Shown here piece after piece: positions 41,191 through 52,531 of a stretch of DNA of 64,000 nucleotides. Where the stretch lies: assembly GCA_946811185.2 (NCBI GenBank), contig OX328098.1, positions 26,545,084 to 26,609,083 on the forward strand, given 5' to 3'. The first letter of the stretch is position 1; each line of letters begins with the position of its first letter. Both the position numbers and the translations under genes were made by a program. The stretch is from Hippopus hippopus (lineage: Eukaryota; Mollusca; Bivalvia; Cardiida; Cardiidae). Below the pieces are notes generated by a model that was given only the letters and a program-made list of their open reading frames with translations, had not been told where the DNA came from and did no database searches.

Positions 41191-42531
41191 TAAATAAAAT
41201 GTAGATGAAATATTCCTGAATATAATGAAATGATTACAGTACAATTTCACCTATTAATGTTCAAGCTAACTTCAAATCATTATACAGAAAGAAATATACA
41301 TAATTTTAACTGTAAAGAAAACTATTTAAAGGCGTTTCAGCAAGTTATTTCTAGCGCAGAGAATTTTGTGAAATTTGACACAGAGACACTTCAAAGTATA
41401 TTCTTTCAGTATATGAAGAGATAATCAGACCTAACCAGATGAACAAAAAAGTTCTGAGCCCATAAAGAACATAACCCTTCTTTCAAATTACACAAAAACC
41501 CAGCTATTGCAGCAAACATCAGAATTTTGTGAGTAAAGTCTATCATTTCAGCCAAATCATGTTCTGTGTGTTTTAAATTCATAAGAAATCGATTGATCCT
41601 CTCAACTTGATGAGAAATTAATATTTGTTTCAAATTAATGACCCGCTATCGATGTTTCAATAACATCCATAACCGCCAAAAAGATCATTTTATTATGGAA
41701 AGTCAAGACATTATTTGACTTCCAAAAAAATCCAGTGCAGAGATTTTTCTTATTTTTCACAGATATACACATGGGTATATCCTTTTTCAAAAAATGCAAA
41801 AAAATGATAGATCGCCTAGCTACTTTTCCCATTTTAGGACTCGATTACCTCCCTTGGAACAACGAAAATGACACAAATCACCCAAGATTTATATTAATAA
41901 GTAAGATTAATTATTTTCAGCACAAATTAATGTCTTTTTCACGATAAAGATAATATTGCCTTTCCCTGATATATACTCGATTGAACAATGGAATGGGACG
42001 GCTTTGGAAAACATTTTGGTAAAAAGAGTGTAGTTTTCTCTTTTTCTAGGAAAGAGACTTTGAAAACACTGAAACGGAGAATGGCGTGTAGTTTTCTCTT
42101 TTTTCTCACACTAAACTTACTATCCGGATAAGTGATGTCCGAAAAATGTACCTGTTCCATGTCCGCTGTTTCGGAACGGTTTACACTTTCATACATTGAT
42201 CTTTAAAAAAAAAACTTGTATCTATCACTACTTCCTCCACGTCTTGCAGCTGAAATCGGCAGTCCGATAATAGTACTACAATCCAACAAAATTACGCGCA
42301 AGGAAACAGAAAATGCGCGATAATGTCGCGCAATGACAACCCGACATACCTCTTTAAGGAACAATTTCTTAATGCAAAGAATGCAAAGAATAGACCCTTT
42401 TCCTCAAATGTTTCAAAGATTGTCAAATGAAGGGATGTTCAAACATGGATTTGTATTGTGGAGAATCTATAACCAAAATTTATAGAACTTTCAGTTTGCA
42501 GACTGTAGGTCTTCCCAATTGATACAATCTG
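41191..42531. other. No confident gene; CpG-bearing patch at 42240-42350
   Basis: CpG dinucleotides cluster at 42240-42350 (GCGCAAGG, TGCGCGATAATGTCGCGCAA), unusual for this AT-rich window. A minus-strand ATG at 42196 followed by a strong donor-like GTAAGT just below 42121 could be a first exon. An ORF at 41406-41633 has no assured splice sites. Confidence 0.35.
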
Positions 42532-43300
42532 TTAACCCTTTACCACACAATCCAACGACCCTGAAGAAGAAGGTTTTTGAAAACATTGTGGGAAAAGGAG
42601 AAAATACTGGTAACCAGCATTTTCTCCTTTTCCCACTATGTTTTCTACCCTAACAAAGACAGAAATCATGATTTGAGCTACATTTATTTTTTCGTCTGCA
42701 AATGCTTTGAATTTCGTCGAGTCCAAAATTTTGTCATTTGGTGAAGAGTTAAAGAGTTTGCAATATGCATATTTCATTCAGTTTTCCTCATCATGCTTAT
42801 CTTGGATATACTAGTGGATAAAACATCACTTAAATGTAGATATTTATTCCCTTATAAAGAAATTCTGTTTTTATGACCCTCAGGAAAAGCACTTTTGAAG
42901 GCAGCATGGAAAAAATAGAAAATGCTGCTAAACAGAATTTTTATCATTTTTCACAATGTTTTTAAGCCTTTAAAAGACAAATCAAATCATGCAGTCACAT
43001 CAAAATTTCTGTCTGCAAATTGCTTTCAGTATGGACAAGTCTAGAATTGTGTCCTTTGGTAGACAGTTAACTCTTCACCGAACAACAAAATTTTAGACTT
43101 GTCAAAACTGAAGGTTATTCGTAGATGATAAACAAAACATGGCTCTAATGCTAGACTTTGCCCTTGAGTGTGTAGAAACATTATGGGAAAAGAAGAAAAT
43201 GCTGGCAATCAGCATTTTCTTCTTTTCCCTCAATGTTTTCAAAAGACATCCTTTTAAGAGTAAGTAAAACTCTGGATAGTTTGGTACTGGGCTAAAGGAA
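42532..43300. mobile_element. Three hairpin MITEs (M1) in a row
   Basis: Copy at 42532-42752 is the best preserved: ends TTAACCCTTTACCA and TGGTGAAGAGTTAA, with a central palindrome running from GTGGGAAAAGGAGAAAATAC to the inverse CATTTTCTCCTTTTCCCACT. A second copy lies at about 42868-43070 and a reversed one at about 43072-43300. Confidence 0.75.
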
Positions 43301-44257
43301 GTGTGTGCTACATAGTACAGCAGATAACCCTGAGAATACTTGTTTTATACACCACTCAGATATTTTCTGATAGTAAAAAAAACTAAAGATATTGCATTTT
43401 TAAGGCTGTTCTGGTCACAGTATTTCAAAAGGAAAAAAAAAAAAAAACGTAGATCCAACATTTGGGAACAATTGCCCTTTGCCATCTGATCTAGACCTTT
43501 ACCGCCTTACAAAGGCATTTTGCGCTTAGATTTCATGCAATAACCATTTTGTGTTCAGCACATGCAAACCTATGCAAAGTGTATTCTGTTCTATGTACAT
43601 GCCCACATTCTCTGAAAATTTAGAAATCATCAGTGAGGTATGCCAGTTCCGTAAAAGTTCCGTAAATTTTAATGTAATAAGTAAATTTTGGAAACTGTTT
43701 TGTTTTATTAGTACCATGATATTGATTGTAAGCAGTGACTTATTGGAAACTGTTCTGTCAGTGCCATAATACTGATTGCAATGGGTTACATTTAGATAAT
43801 TCAAAAAATGCAGGTTACTAGCATTTTCTCCTCTTTCCACAATGTTTTCAAAAGGCCTGAAGGTCATTCAAACATGGGATTGTTTGGTAAATGGATAATG
43901 CTGATCGTAATAGGCTATAAGTGTCAGGGTCTAGGCCACAGATAAGTGAGAGATTCAACGTATGGGAGTAAAAAAGTATTATTGAGAAAACTGGAAGCCT
44001 GATTGCTGGCATAAGCGGCCATACTTCGATGAAAATTAAAGATCGCCATCACGGTTTAAAAAATAACTCTATCCATTCAGATAATTCACTAAAAATACGA
44101 ATAAATAACATGGGCCGAATTTTCTCATCCTTGGGGCCGAATCTTCTCAATCTCAATCTTCTTCGGGGCCGAATCTTCTCGAAAATCGCTGGTTGGCGTG
44201 GAGCCGAATCTTCTGACATCCTTTTTCGCCTAAGACGAGTAGCTAGGATTTTAGTTT
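43301..44257. other. No gene; partial M1 copy and a short tandem repeat
   Basis: A(16) run at 43432-43447. Partial M1 copy at about 43795-43895. Four copies of GGGGCCGAATCTTCTC or near variants lie at 44112-44215. Confidence 0.55.
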
Positions 44258-45834
44258 ATGGTGGTATATTTCTGCCACGAGATACGAGATAGCTATCATG
44301 ATAATTTAAGAAAACTATCGAGATAACATAAATTTTCTATGGTGGCATATTTCTGCTGCGAGATACGAGATAGCTATTGAAATAATTTAAGAGAACTATC
44401 GTGACAAAACAAAGTTTCCTGGAAATATTATCTAGATAATAAAAATTTTCACGATAAAAATATCGCGATAATTCTAACCGTTATCATGATTTTTTTTGCT
44501 TTCGTGTCCATAACTGACATTCACGGTAGCTATAATTAGATACGGTTTCGGAACATCTTCATCTACAACCTTATGAATTCTACTTTTCCCTGAATGGTTT
44601 TAAAGTTGTTCGTAGGAGGCATTTCGAGTCGTCTTTGTGATTTTACAGACTTCTGTTCATTTTGAGTCTTGTCAAAATTTACCAATTAAGCTACAATAGT
44701 TAATGATTCAAATTTTTACTTACTGCAATCTTGTGAAGTCAAAAACTACCGAGTTCATCCAAATGATAAATTTTCTATTTATAGATATCGAGAAGCAGAT
44801 AGAACTATCACGATAACTTTATCTCGAATGTCAGCTTCGTACACGATTGAGAAATGTTACGTTAAAATATAGTTTACCGTGATATTTTTTTCATGAAACT
44901 TTTTACTATCTCGATAAAATTTCCAGGAAACTTTAATTTATCGCGATAGTTTTCTAAAATTATCATGATAGCTATCTCGTATCTCGTCGCAGAAATATGC
45001 CACCATAAGTTTCCTCGAAATTTTATCGAGATAGTGAAAAGTTTCCTGAAAAAAATATTACGATAAACTTAATATTTTAACGCAAAATTTCTCAATTGTG
45101 CACGAAGCTGATATCGAGATAAAATTATCGTGATAGTTCTATCTGTTTCATTTGGATGAACTTGGTAGTTTTTGACTTCACAAGATTGCAGTAAGAGAAA
45201 ATTCGAATCATTAACAGTTGAAGCTTAATTGGTAAATTCTAACAAGACTCGAAATGAACAGAAGCCTGTAAAATCACAAAGACGACTCGAAATGCCTCCT
45301 ACGAACAACTTTAAAACCATTCAGGGAAAAGGAGAATTCATAAGGTTGTAGACGAAGATGTTCCGAAAAAAAAAATCATGATAACAGAATTATCGCGATA
45401 TTTTTATCTTGAAAAGTTTTATTATCTAGATAAAATTTCCAGGAAACTGTTTTATCACGATAGTTCTCTTAAATTATCGCAATAGCTATCTCGTATCTCG
45501 CGGCAGAAATACGCCACCATATTAGAAGTGGTTATGCTATGGTGGCATATTTCTGCCGCGAGATACGAGATAGCTATCATGATAATTTTAGAAAACTATC
45601 GTGATAAAACAAAGTTTCTTGGAAATATTATCTAGATAATAAAAATTTTCACGGTAAAAATATTGCGATAATTCTACCTGTTATCATGATTTTTTTTTGC
45701 TTTCGTGTCCATAACTGACATTCACGGTATCTATAATTAGATACGGTTTCGGAACATCTTCGTCTACAACCTTATGAATTCTCCTTTTCCCTGAATAGTT
45801 TTAAAGTGTTCGTAGGAGGCATTTCGAGTCGAAA
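44258..45834. mobile_element. Foldback MITE cluster rich in ATCGCGAT words
   Basis: TATGGTGGCATATTTCTGCC followed by GCGAGATACGAGATAGCTAT begins copies at 44258 (short), 44308 and 45538, and its inverse ends copies at about 45007 and 45527. The second and third segments are mostly inverse to each other (44308-45007 against 45007-45527). The 45538 copy is cut off at 45830. A further copy starts at 63685. Interiors carry TATCGTGATAG, ATCGCGATA and ATCTAGATAA palindromes but no protein. Confidence 0.8.
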
Positions 45835-45939
45835 TAATGTTGAAGACTACATTAAACACCATACTTAACAAACCGTGTCTATCATAGGGTAAAAAGCATG
45901 TCAACAAATTTATAAGCGTGTGCTTTCCTACGATGATTG

Positions 45940-46145
45940 TCTGAAAGGTGTTGTACGCCGCTGTCGACATTAATTCAGTCATATCATGGCAACAGCTCAC
46001 ATACGCATGTATTTCCTGGGTTCCATCATACTAGGCTAGGGCTCTGAAGTGTCTTACCCAAAGACAAGCCCACGAAAAACCCAGTCTCAAACCCGGGGCC
46101 TTCAGGTTACGAGGCCTACACTTTACCACTGGGCCATGTATGACC
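45940..46145 (-). repeat. tRNA-derived SINE
   Basis: On the minus strand A box TGGCCCAGTGGT, B-like GGTTTGAGAC, then the shared SINE body (CTTCAGAGCCCTAGCCTAG, TGATATGACTGAATTAAT). Confidence 0.75.
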
Positions 46146-46264
46146 CTAAGGGGACGTTTGATAAAATGCTTATTTCCTGAAAAGTCCGAGAAGCAATCGC
46201 AGATGCAATGACACAAGCTTCGTTTGTCTGCCTGTATGTTTGATTCAGTTTGTTTGCATTCAAA

Positions 46265-46400
46265 ACGTCTTTTTCAATATTATTTCAGTTATATCACGGC
46301 GACCAGAACACCTATCCATGCCTTCTCGGAGTTTCTATTACCAAGACTAGTCTATTGGTAATAGAAACTCCGGAAAGGCATTGGCTTACATATCAATCTT
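46265..46400. repeat. SINE fragment with a perfect hairpin
   Basis: After the SINE-like TTTCAGTTATATCACGGCGA comes GGAGTTTCTATTACCA and, past a 12-nt centre, its exact inverse (46332-46373). Looks like an inverted duplication of the SINE body. Confidence 0.7.
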
Positions 46401-46692
46401 AGGTACTTTACACAGACAAAATTTAATTTGTAGGATGCAGATGCTTCTATCATGGCAGACTTTGTAATATCGTCGTTTGATAAATAGATGAACTTATTGA
46501 GCACAAGATGCGCTTAAGTGGAACGGTCTATATTCATACAGCCGTAAAACATATCACAATTTCACAAGACATCGAATATTATTGATCCATGGTCACGCTG
46601 CACGGTCTGCGTGGTCTGACTTGGATTTCTATTGTCTAGAAAAGCAAAAACAATTGCCTATGCCGCCAAAAATATAAGGTAGAATACCGAAA

Positions 46693-47901
46693 CTAGCCGA
46701 TTATACTGAACACGTGACTTTTGGTTGTTCTCATTGGTGCGTTATATAGATATCCATATTCATTCACCGGTACTCTCCAGATATAAAAGTTTCGCCCCTG
46801 GCTTTTAAAATTTATGTTGCCAGCAAAGAAATTGTTCAGTTGGTTCGCAACGAACCACAAATCCGTGTTGTTCCAAGCAAATGTATCTACCCAAATAGCC
46901 CGCCTATCGTCTGAAATCACATTCACTTGGCTAGACAGATCGATCACAATACCGTTTTGGGCTTTGTAGACAGCGTTTTGTTCGAAGACGGCAAAATAAA
47001 GATGGCGCTCCCCGAAGGTCATACCGTCACTTCCGCCAGACTTGTTTCCAACATAAATTACGTGTTGATCGAACGACGAATGCTTCTGTCTCAAGACTTC
47101 CGTCCTTACAGCGTACAACTGCTTCGATGATAAGACACAATAGTAAACCAATCGGAAGTCATGAGACATGGCAATACCGTCTATGTTCGTCCTTCCAGCA
47201 ACCCCAGCTGGTTTTAACATAGAAGTGTGATGGAAAAAGTGAGCCTGGTTAAGTGTCCAGTCGTATACAATAATCTTTGCATCATATGTGTCTGTTATAT
47301 ACGCAAAGTTAGCCGTACTATCCACGTAATCTAGTACAATATCATTTAGAAAGTTCGTTGTATGTGATACGACATTGTCTGGGAATTGGTACATACGAAC
47401 TAATGAAGAATCAATCATATTCCATACTAAGAGTTTGGGTGGGCACACATTTCTTGGCTTCGACGTGACAGAATCGAGTCGTCCTGTGTCTATGATCCAC
47501 ATGTAACCCGTGTTAGGATCAATTTCCATACTTTGAACGTACTGAAGTGCTGAACAATTGCCGATTTCATTCATTTCCCAACTCGGATAAGGCTCCAGTA
47601 TGGCTGTTTTGTTTCCCGTCGGCAGTAAAATGTTTAAAGTTGAAGGTACTCCCGGTTTCCACCTGGGAACCGTCACAAATACTTCGTCTTTAAATATTTT
47701 GATTCCCGTAATGATATTATTCTCAACGATGTAGTCCCCTGCACCGACAGCTTTCGTTCTGCCCTCGACTGATTTCCAGTTGTAATCGATGGTTCTAAAC
47801 TCAAACACGACCTCGGGGAGTTGACTACTACTACAAGAGATCGTCTTGAAAAACGCCAGAATGAAGACTCCGAGGTATAGACCATAAACCCTATGCATCA
47901 T
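46693..47901 (-). CDS. Yellow / major royal jelly family protein (402 aa)
   Basis: Secreted six-bladed propeller family. MMHRVYGLYLGVFILAFFKT is a signal peptide. Diagnostic blocks: PRWKPGVPSTLNILLP, LEPYPSWEMN, SMEIDPNTGYMWIIDTGRLD, CPPKLLVWNM, HTTNFLNDIVLDY, AYITDTYDAKIIVYDW, IDGIAMSHDFRLVYYCVLSS, GGSDGMTFGERHLYFAVFEQ and DTFAWNNTDLWFVANQLNNF. The frame has no intron and is complete with a typical length. Insect relatives act in pigmentation and dopachrome conversion; the molluscan role is unknown. A second ATG directly follows the first. Confidence 0.92.
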   Translation of the reverse strand: MMHRVYGLYLGVFILAFFKTISCSSSQLPEVVFEFRTIDYNWKSVEGRTKAVGAGDYIVENNIITGIKIFKDEVFVTVPRWKPGVPSTLNILLPTGNKTAILEPYPSWEMNEIGNCSALQYVQSMEIDPNTGYMWIIDTGRLDSVTSKPRNVCPPKLLVWNMIDSSLVRMYQFPDNVVSHTTNFLNDIVLDYVDSTANFAYITDTYDAKIIVYDWTLNQAHFFHHTSMLKPAGVAGRTNIDGIAMSHDFRLVYYCVLSSKQLYAVRTEVLRQKHSSFDQHVIYVGNKSGGSDGMTFGERHLYFAVFEQNAVYKAQNGIVIDLSSQVNVISDDRRAIWVDTFAWNNTDLWFVANQLNNFFAGNINFKSQGRNFYIWRVPVNEYGYLYNAPMRTTKSHVFSIIG

Positions 47902-48918
47902 GAAGCTGTGTTTACTCGGCCAGCTCTATCACTGTGTCCAGTTTTGTAAGCTCTGATTTTATGTCTGTTTATCTATCCATAGATAACGATGGTGATGATC
48001 CGACCTTTTTGAAAAGGGGGCGCTTCGTGATCTACAGAGTAGGCCAAATGTGTTACCCTTTGTGATTATGCACTACCTTTTTACAGGTTTAACACTCTCT
48101 CTCTCTCTCTCCTCCCCCCGAAAAATGTCACAGAAAAATAGATTTTTTTCGTTGGATATTGACAGTCTCTTATTTTGTCAATATGGTAATCAATAACATG
48201 CTAACCAAAGTACACCGCTGACATACATTTGCTACGCGTATTGCCACACATACCGAATCGAATACTCTGCACTTTCTGACAAATATTTAGCCCTCAAAAT
48301 CAAACGAAAAAAATAACGAGTCAAGAGTAAAAAAATTATAAAGCGAACCGCGAATCTCCGGCGAGCTTAATATTAACATTTTTGCAGACGAGTTCAATAA
48401 ATTTTCATTTCAAAAGCCAACGACAGTCAGATTCTTTTAATCACATGACGAAATATCGCGATTTATCGGTCGGAATGTCCAAGCCTACACATGCACATGT
48501 GGTAATTACCATGAATACAATCCGACTCACTTCTCTAACAGTAGTATTAAATGACGTCACCTATGACGCCCCACAGTGCTTATCTCAAATGTGTGTAAGA
48601 TAAGAAAATTCGTATTGGGTATATTACATTGAAAACAAGGAATGTTATAAAATAGTAGAATCCGAAAAGAAATAGTCCACAAGAGAAAGTCAGGACATGG
48701 ATTACCTGTGTGACACAAAATAAAGTAGATCTCAATGGAAAATTAGAGGAATTCCAGTGAAACGTTTGGGGAATGTGGTGCTGCGCAATCCTGAGTGCAG
48801 TTTGGCTATTATATCAGCACCATGGTCTAGACTGGATTGAGCTTTGTATTGTACAATCTCGTGTGTCGTACGTATTCAGGTAGCTGCGAATACTAGCATC
48901 TCTGTTTAGACAACAAAG

Positions 48919-48951
<33 letters not shown>

Positions 48952-49521
48952 GACGACGAAGAAAACGACAACGACATAATGAAGGAAAGATTTGATTCTT
49001 GAAGTTCGTACCAGTTGGGAGGATGATTACTTTACATGTATTTGTATTTATGGTTAGTTATGATGTATGTCATGTATTTGTAGTTATATACCCTTGATCT
49101 AGACTTTGACTATGTTACAGCATTTGAAATAGATGGATTTTTATCTCATACACCCCTTGTTTTCAATGTAAGACAGTCATTTCGAATTTTCTAGTCTTAT
49201 ACACGTTTGAGATAAGAAAATAGTGCCGCATTTGGTCAACGCCGTGTAATTATGCGCTTTATTTGTAATATATTGCCGACCAAGACTCCTGTGTGAATTG
49301 ACGGTCAAAACTGATGATCATGACAAAGCTGCACATTTTGGTATCTTTTGATGTGAAACAAAACTGTTATATGCAAGTTTCTTTGGAACTTTTCTGTCTG
49401 TGATGTACTTGTAAACCTGTCAGAGAAACAGACATGCTTCATGTAAATACAAATACACATGCACATGTAGGCCTTTGTTTTAACATATCATGAACTATAA
49501 TTCTTGAGATACAGTTATATA
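47902..49521. other. No gene; microsatellites and a repeat fragment
   Basis: (CT)n at about 48091-48110, (GTT)n at about 48919-48952 followed by GACGAC. The segment 48387-48440 (GACGAGTTCAATAAATTTTC...AAAGCCAACGACAGTC) is inverse to 50157-50205 and 58305-58355. Upstream control of the Yellow gene would lie here, but no TATA element is clear. Confidence 0.5.
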
Positions 49522-50139
49522 CTCAGTTCCATAAATAAGTGTGCACTTAATTTTCTTTTATTTCTCGTCGCATGTTTTACTGAAGACCAACAAATTTGGT
49601 ATCATACTTTAGTTCAGAGCCTGTAAAAAATGCCAGGCTAATCAGATTTTGACTAACAGAAAGTTTTTGTTAGGTTTTTGCAGTTTAAATGAAGGTGGTA
49701 CTAAAACCAAAGTTGCAAAAGTACTCAAAGACTAAGGTAACAAAGTTAGGTTTTTCTTAAAGTTCTTGTAATTTTTCAATCAATATCTTGTATGGCCACC
49801 TCTGCTGTCGATACAGGCAATTATTCGACGTTGCACAGACCTTACATAACGTAAAATCATTGCATCAGGAATGTTATTCCATTCCTGAACGAGAGCGGTG
49901 GCCAAAACCGAACTTTAATGTTACCTTAGTCTTTGAGTACTTTTGCAACTTTGATTTTAGTACCACCTTCATTTAAACTGCAAAAACCTAACTTAAACTT
50001 TCTGTTAGTCAAAATCTGATTAGCCTGGCATTTTTTACAGACTCTGAACTAAAGTATGATACCAAATTTGTTGGTCTTCAGTAAAACATGTGACGAGAAA
50101 TAAAAGAAAATTAAGTGCACACTTATTTATGGAACTGAG
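49522..50139. mobile_element. Foldback element derived from a Tc1-type transposon (618 bp)
   Basis: TA flanks both ends (49520-49521, 50140-50141). TIRs of about 220 bp start CTCAGTTCCATAAATAAGTG and differ at only a few positions, plus a small length difference. The 160-bp centre keeps the end of a transposase gene, so this is an internally deleted derivative able to fold into a long hairpin. Confidence 0.85.
49780..49903 (-). pseudogene. C-terminal remnant of a Tc1-like transposase
   Basis: Minus strand reads ATALVQEWNNIPDAMILRYV then RSVQRRIIACIDSRGGHTRY and a TGA stop at 49780-49782. The W..IP....L..S...R...(C/V)I...GG.T.Y ending is the standard C-terminus of Tc1/Pogo-like transposases. 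Only about 40 codons survive. Confidence 0.8.
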
Positions 50140-51770
50140 TATATAATTAAAAGAATCTGACAGTCGTTGGCTTTTGAGGTAAAATTTTATTAAACTCGTC
50201 CACAAAAATATGATTAATAACATTTTTTGTAGACTCGTCTAATAGCATTTTATCTCAAACACTAACTCATGCACTCTATATCTAAATAGCGTTGTTCTAT
50301 GAGAAGGTGTAAAGGTCAAGGGAACTCGAGTCTGTCTGATATCCTCTATGGAAACATTAGGTATACCTCTTGACAACTTTGTGCGTCATGCTAGAAGACG
50401 CTCGTGACTATTTTATGTGCAGTATTTCTTTAATACCATAATGTTTTCAGTTTGTAATTACCTTGATAAATATTGTATATTCATAAAAAGATGTTGATGA
50501 CTGCCTGTGTGTGTTTTTTTTTTCTCAGAGGGAAGGGGAAAAGATGTGACCTACTAGATCTATGTCAATTTTATAAGTTGACCTACAACTCTTATTCTTG
50601 TTAAAAATAAAGTGATGGTAAACTCTTGTCCGTGTGAAATACGCCCGTGTTTCACGGCCTTAATAAGAAGGCTTCCTCACTTTCAAAGATGAACTCTTTC
50701 AGTTGAGCTAAGTTTAGATTCTTTATTAAACGACAAAATTTTGGAGGTGACAGGGTAGGAAATCTTGTGGGTAAAGGACACAAAGGTAGTAACCAGCATT
50801 TTCTCTTTCTCCCACAATGTTTTCGAAAACATTCTTCTTCGTCCTGTGTAGAATTAATGTTTAAAGGCACACTAGCAGCCAAAAATTAACCATTAGGGAG
50901 TTATAATGCAGACAAATTCAATTCATTTTTAAAAGTATGGATATTATGATGTCTGACAATATGTTACAGTACGGTCTGTCATAGTTCTAAACTGTGTTGA
51001 AAATGTATTGAAAACTAGAACAAATGTCACCAGCCTAGTACTGGTGAAAACCAAGACATACATGAATATCATGTGAGCTGTCGCCGTAATATGACTAAAA
51101 TAATACTGAAAGCGACGTAAAACACAATTCAATCAATCAACGGTGCAAAGGTTGGTGATACCAAAATAACAAAAGTATTTGAGTCGTGATCTGTGAGTGG
51201 ATTTTTTTTTTCATCATGTCCAATGACCATTCTATCTCCATTTTCAGCCAACTATTGGACTAAATGGATTTTATGGATCCCGAATTACGTGATGAGTTAA
51301 AGATGCATTAAACCCCTTTTTGCCAGAGCTCCGATCATTTGTTATTCACTGGTCTTTTTTTATACTGAAGTCACTTTAAGTGTCAAAAGTATCAGTTCCA
51401 GTTGAATTCATTAACGTTTTTTTTTTTTTTATTTCTTACAGTTTAGTTCAGCCGTTTTTCGAAGAAAGCCAGGGGCATTGTGAAAGCCCTTTCGTCGTCA
51501 TCGTCGTGCAAAAGCTTTGACATTTCCTCATATCTTTCTCATTAATGAAGAAATTTACATTAAACTTGGCGTAGCTGCTAACTATCAAGAGGGCAACCCA
51601 TACAAGAAGGACAGGTAACCATGAGATATATTTGGCACAGTTACGCCCCGTTTCTCGAGTGAGAATTTCACTGAAAAAGTAATTGCAGCCGAGGATTTGC
51701 ACCCGCATGCGGTGCTCTTGGTTTATAATGACGTCACTTTACCACAATTATCGGTTCCTCTTTGATTTGA
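50140..51770. other. No gene; MITE copies and a SINE tail
   Basis: A worn M1 copy with GTAACCAGCATTTTCTCTTTC lies at about 50690-50870. SINE 3' region (GTAATATGACTAAAATAATA...GCGACGTAAAACACAATTC) lies at 50995-51142. Poly-T runs at 51200 and 51418. Confidence 0.5.
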
Positions 51771-52022
51771 GCCATGCTCTGGCAAAAGGGGGCTTAATGC
51801 ATCTCCGTGATGCATTATACCAAGCAAGACATCACATAATTATGGATCAATAAAAATCAATTTTTCTAACAACTAACCGAATTATAAAGTAGACTGGTCC
51901 TTTGACATACAAAAAATTGATCAATGGCGAAAAGTTTTGGCTCAGGGCGGACTGCGCAGGCTGACCTTGGTCAAAACTGTTCGCAGATGCACAAAGCCCC
52001 TTTTCACAGAGTACGGTTCATT
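51771..52022. mobile_element. CG-hairpin MITE (M2) copy 1
   Basis: Starts GCCATGCTCTGGCAAAAGGG and ends CCCCTTTTCACAGAGTACGG, an inverted pair. Interior has ACTGCGCAGGCTGACC. About 250 bp with no coding capacity. Confidence 0.75.
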
Positions 52023-52265
52023 TATTTCCGGATTATCACTTGTTATATAACATTAATTGAATAATAAATCGGGGAAACAATACTTGCGATCGTAACTACA
52101 AGGAAAACAAAACAACAACGAGCGTTCTGCGAGACAATGCACTTAACTTTATTGTCAAAACAAGAACAATTCCCAGATATAATGTATACAATAGAAAATA
52201 TCGTTTTCGACGAATTGATAATTTAGAGTATGATAAATGATTGCTGAAATTGATTGTTGATATGA

Positions 52266-52531
52266 ACGGCGCTCTGGCAAAAGGGGATCTAATGCATTTC
52301 CGCGATACATACCAAGCAAGTCATCACATATTTATAGATCTATAAATTCTATTTTGTTTAACAATTAATTGAATCTGGAGGTAGAAATGACTTTGGACAT
52401 GCAGAAAGCATACAAATCGCAAAAAGTCTCGGCCCAAGTCAGCCTGCGCAAACTGCGCAGGCTGACTTGGGCCGATACTTCTTGCAGATGCATTTATCCC
52501 CCTTTCACAGAGCATGGCTCGTATGCATTGA
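52266..52531. mobile_element. CG-hairpin MITE (M2) copy 2
   Basis: Same ends as copy 1. The interior has a near-perfect hairpin at 52431-52476 (CGGCCCAAGTCAGCCTGCGC and its inverse around AAAC). Confidence 0.8.

Noticed and set aside
41406..41633. Minus-strand ORF with EMIDFTHKILM, considered as an upstream GAF exon
   Set aside because: No donor in the right phase to join the phase-0 acceptor at 40437, and no acceptor at its start; similarity is too weak.
46321..46376. Perfect inverted repeat considered as an intrinsic terminator or small RNA gene
   Set aside because: Bacterial-type terminators do not apply here, and both arms are SINE-body sequence, so an inverted duplication explains it.
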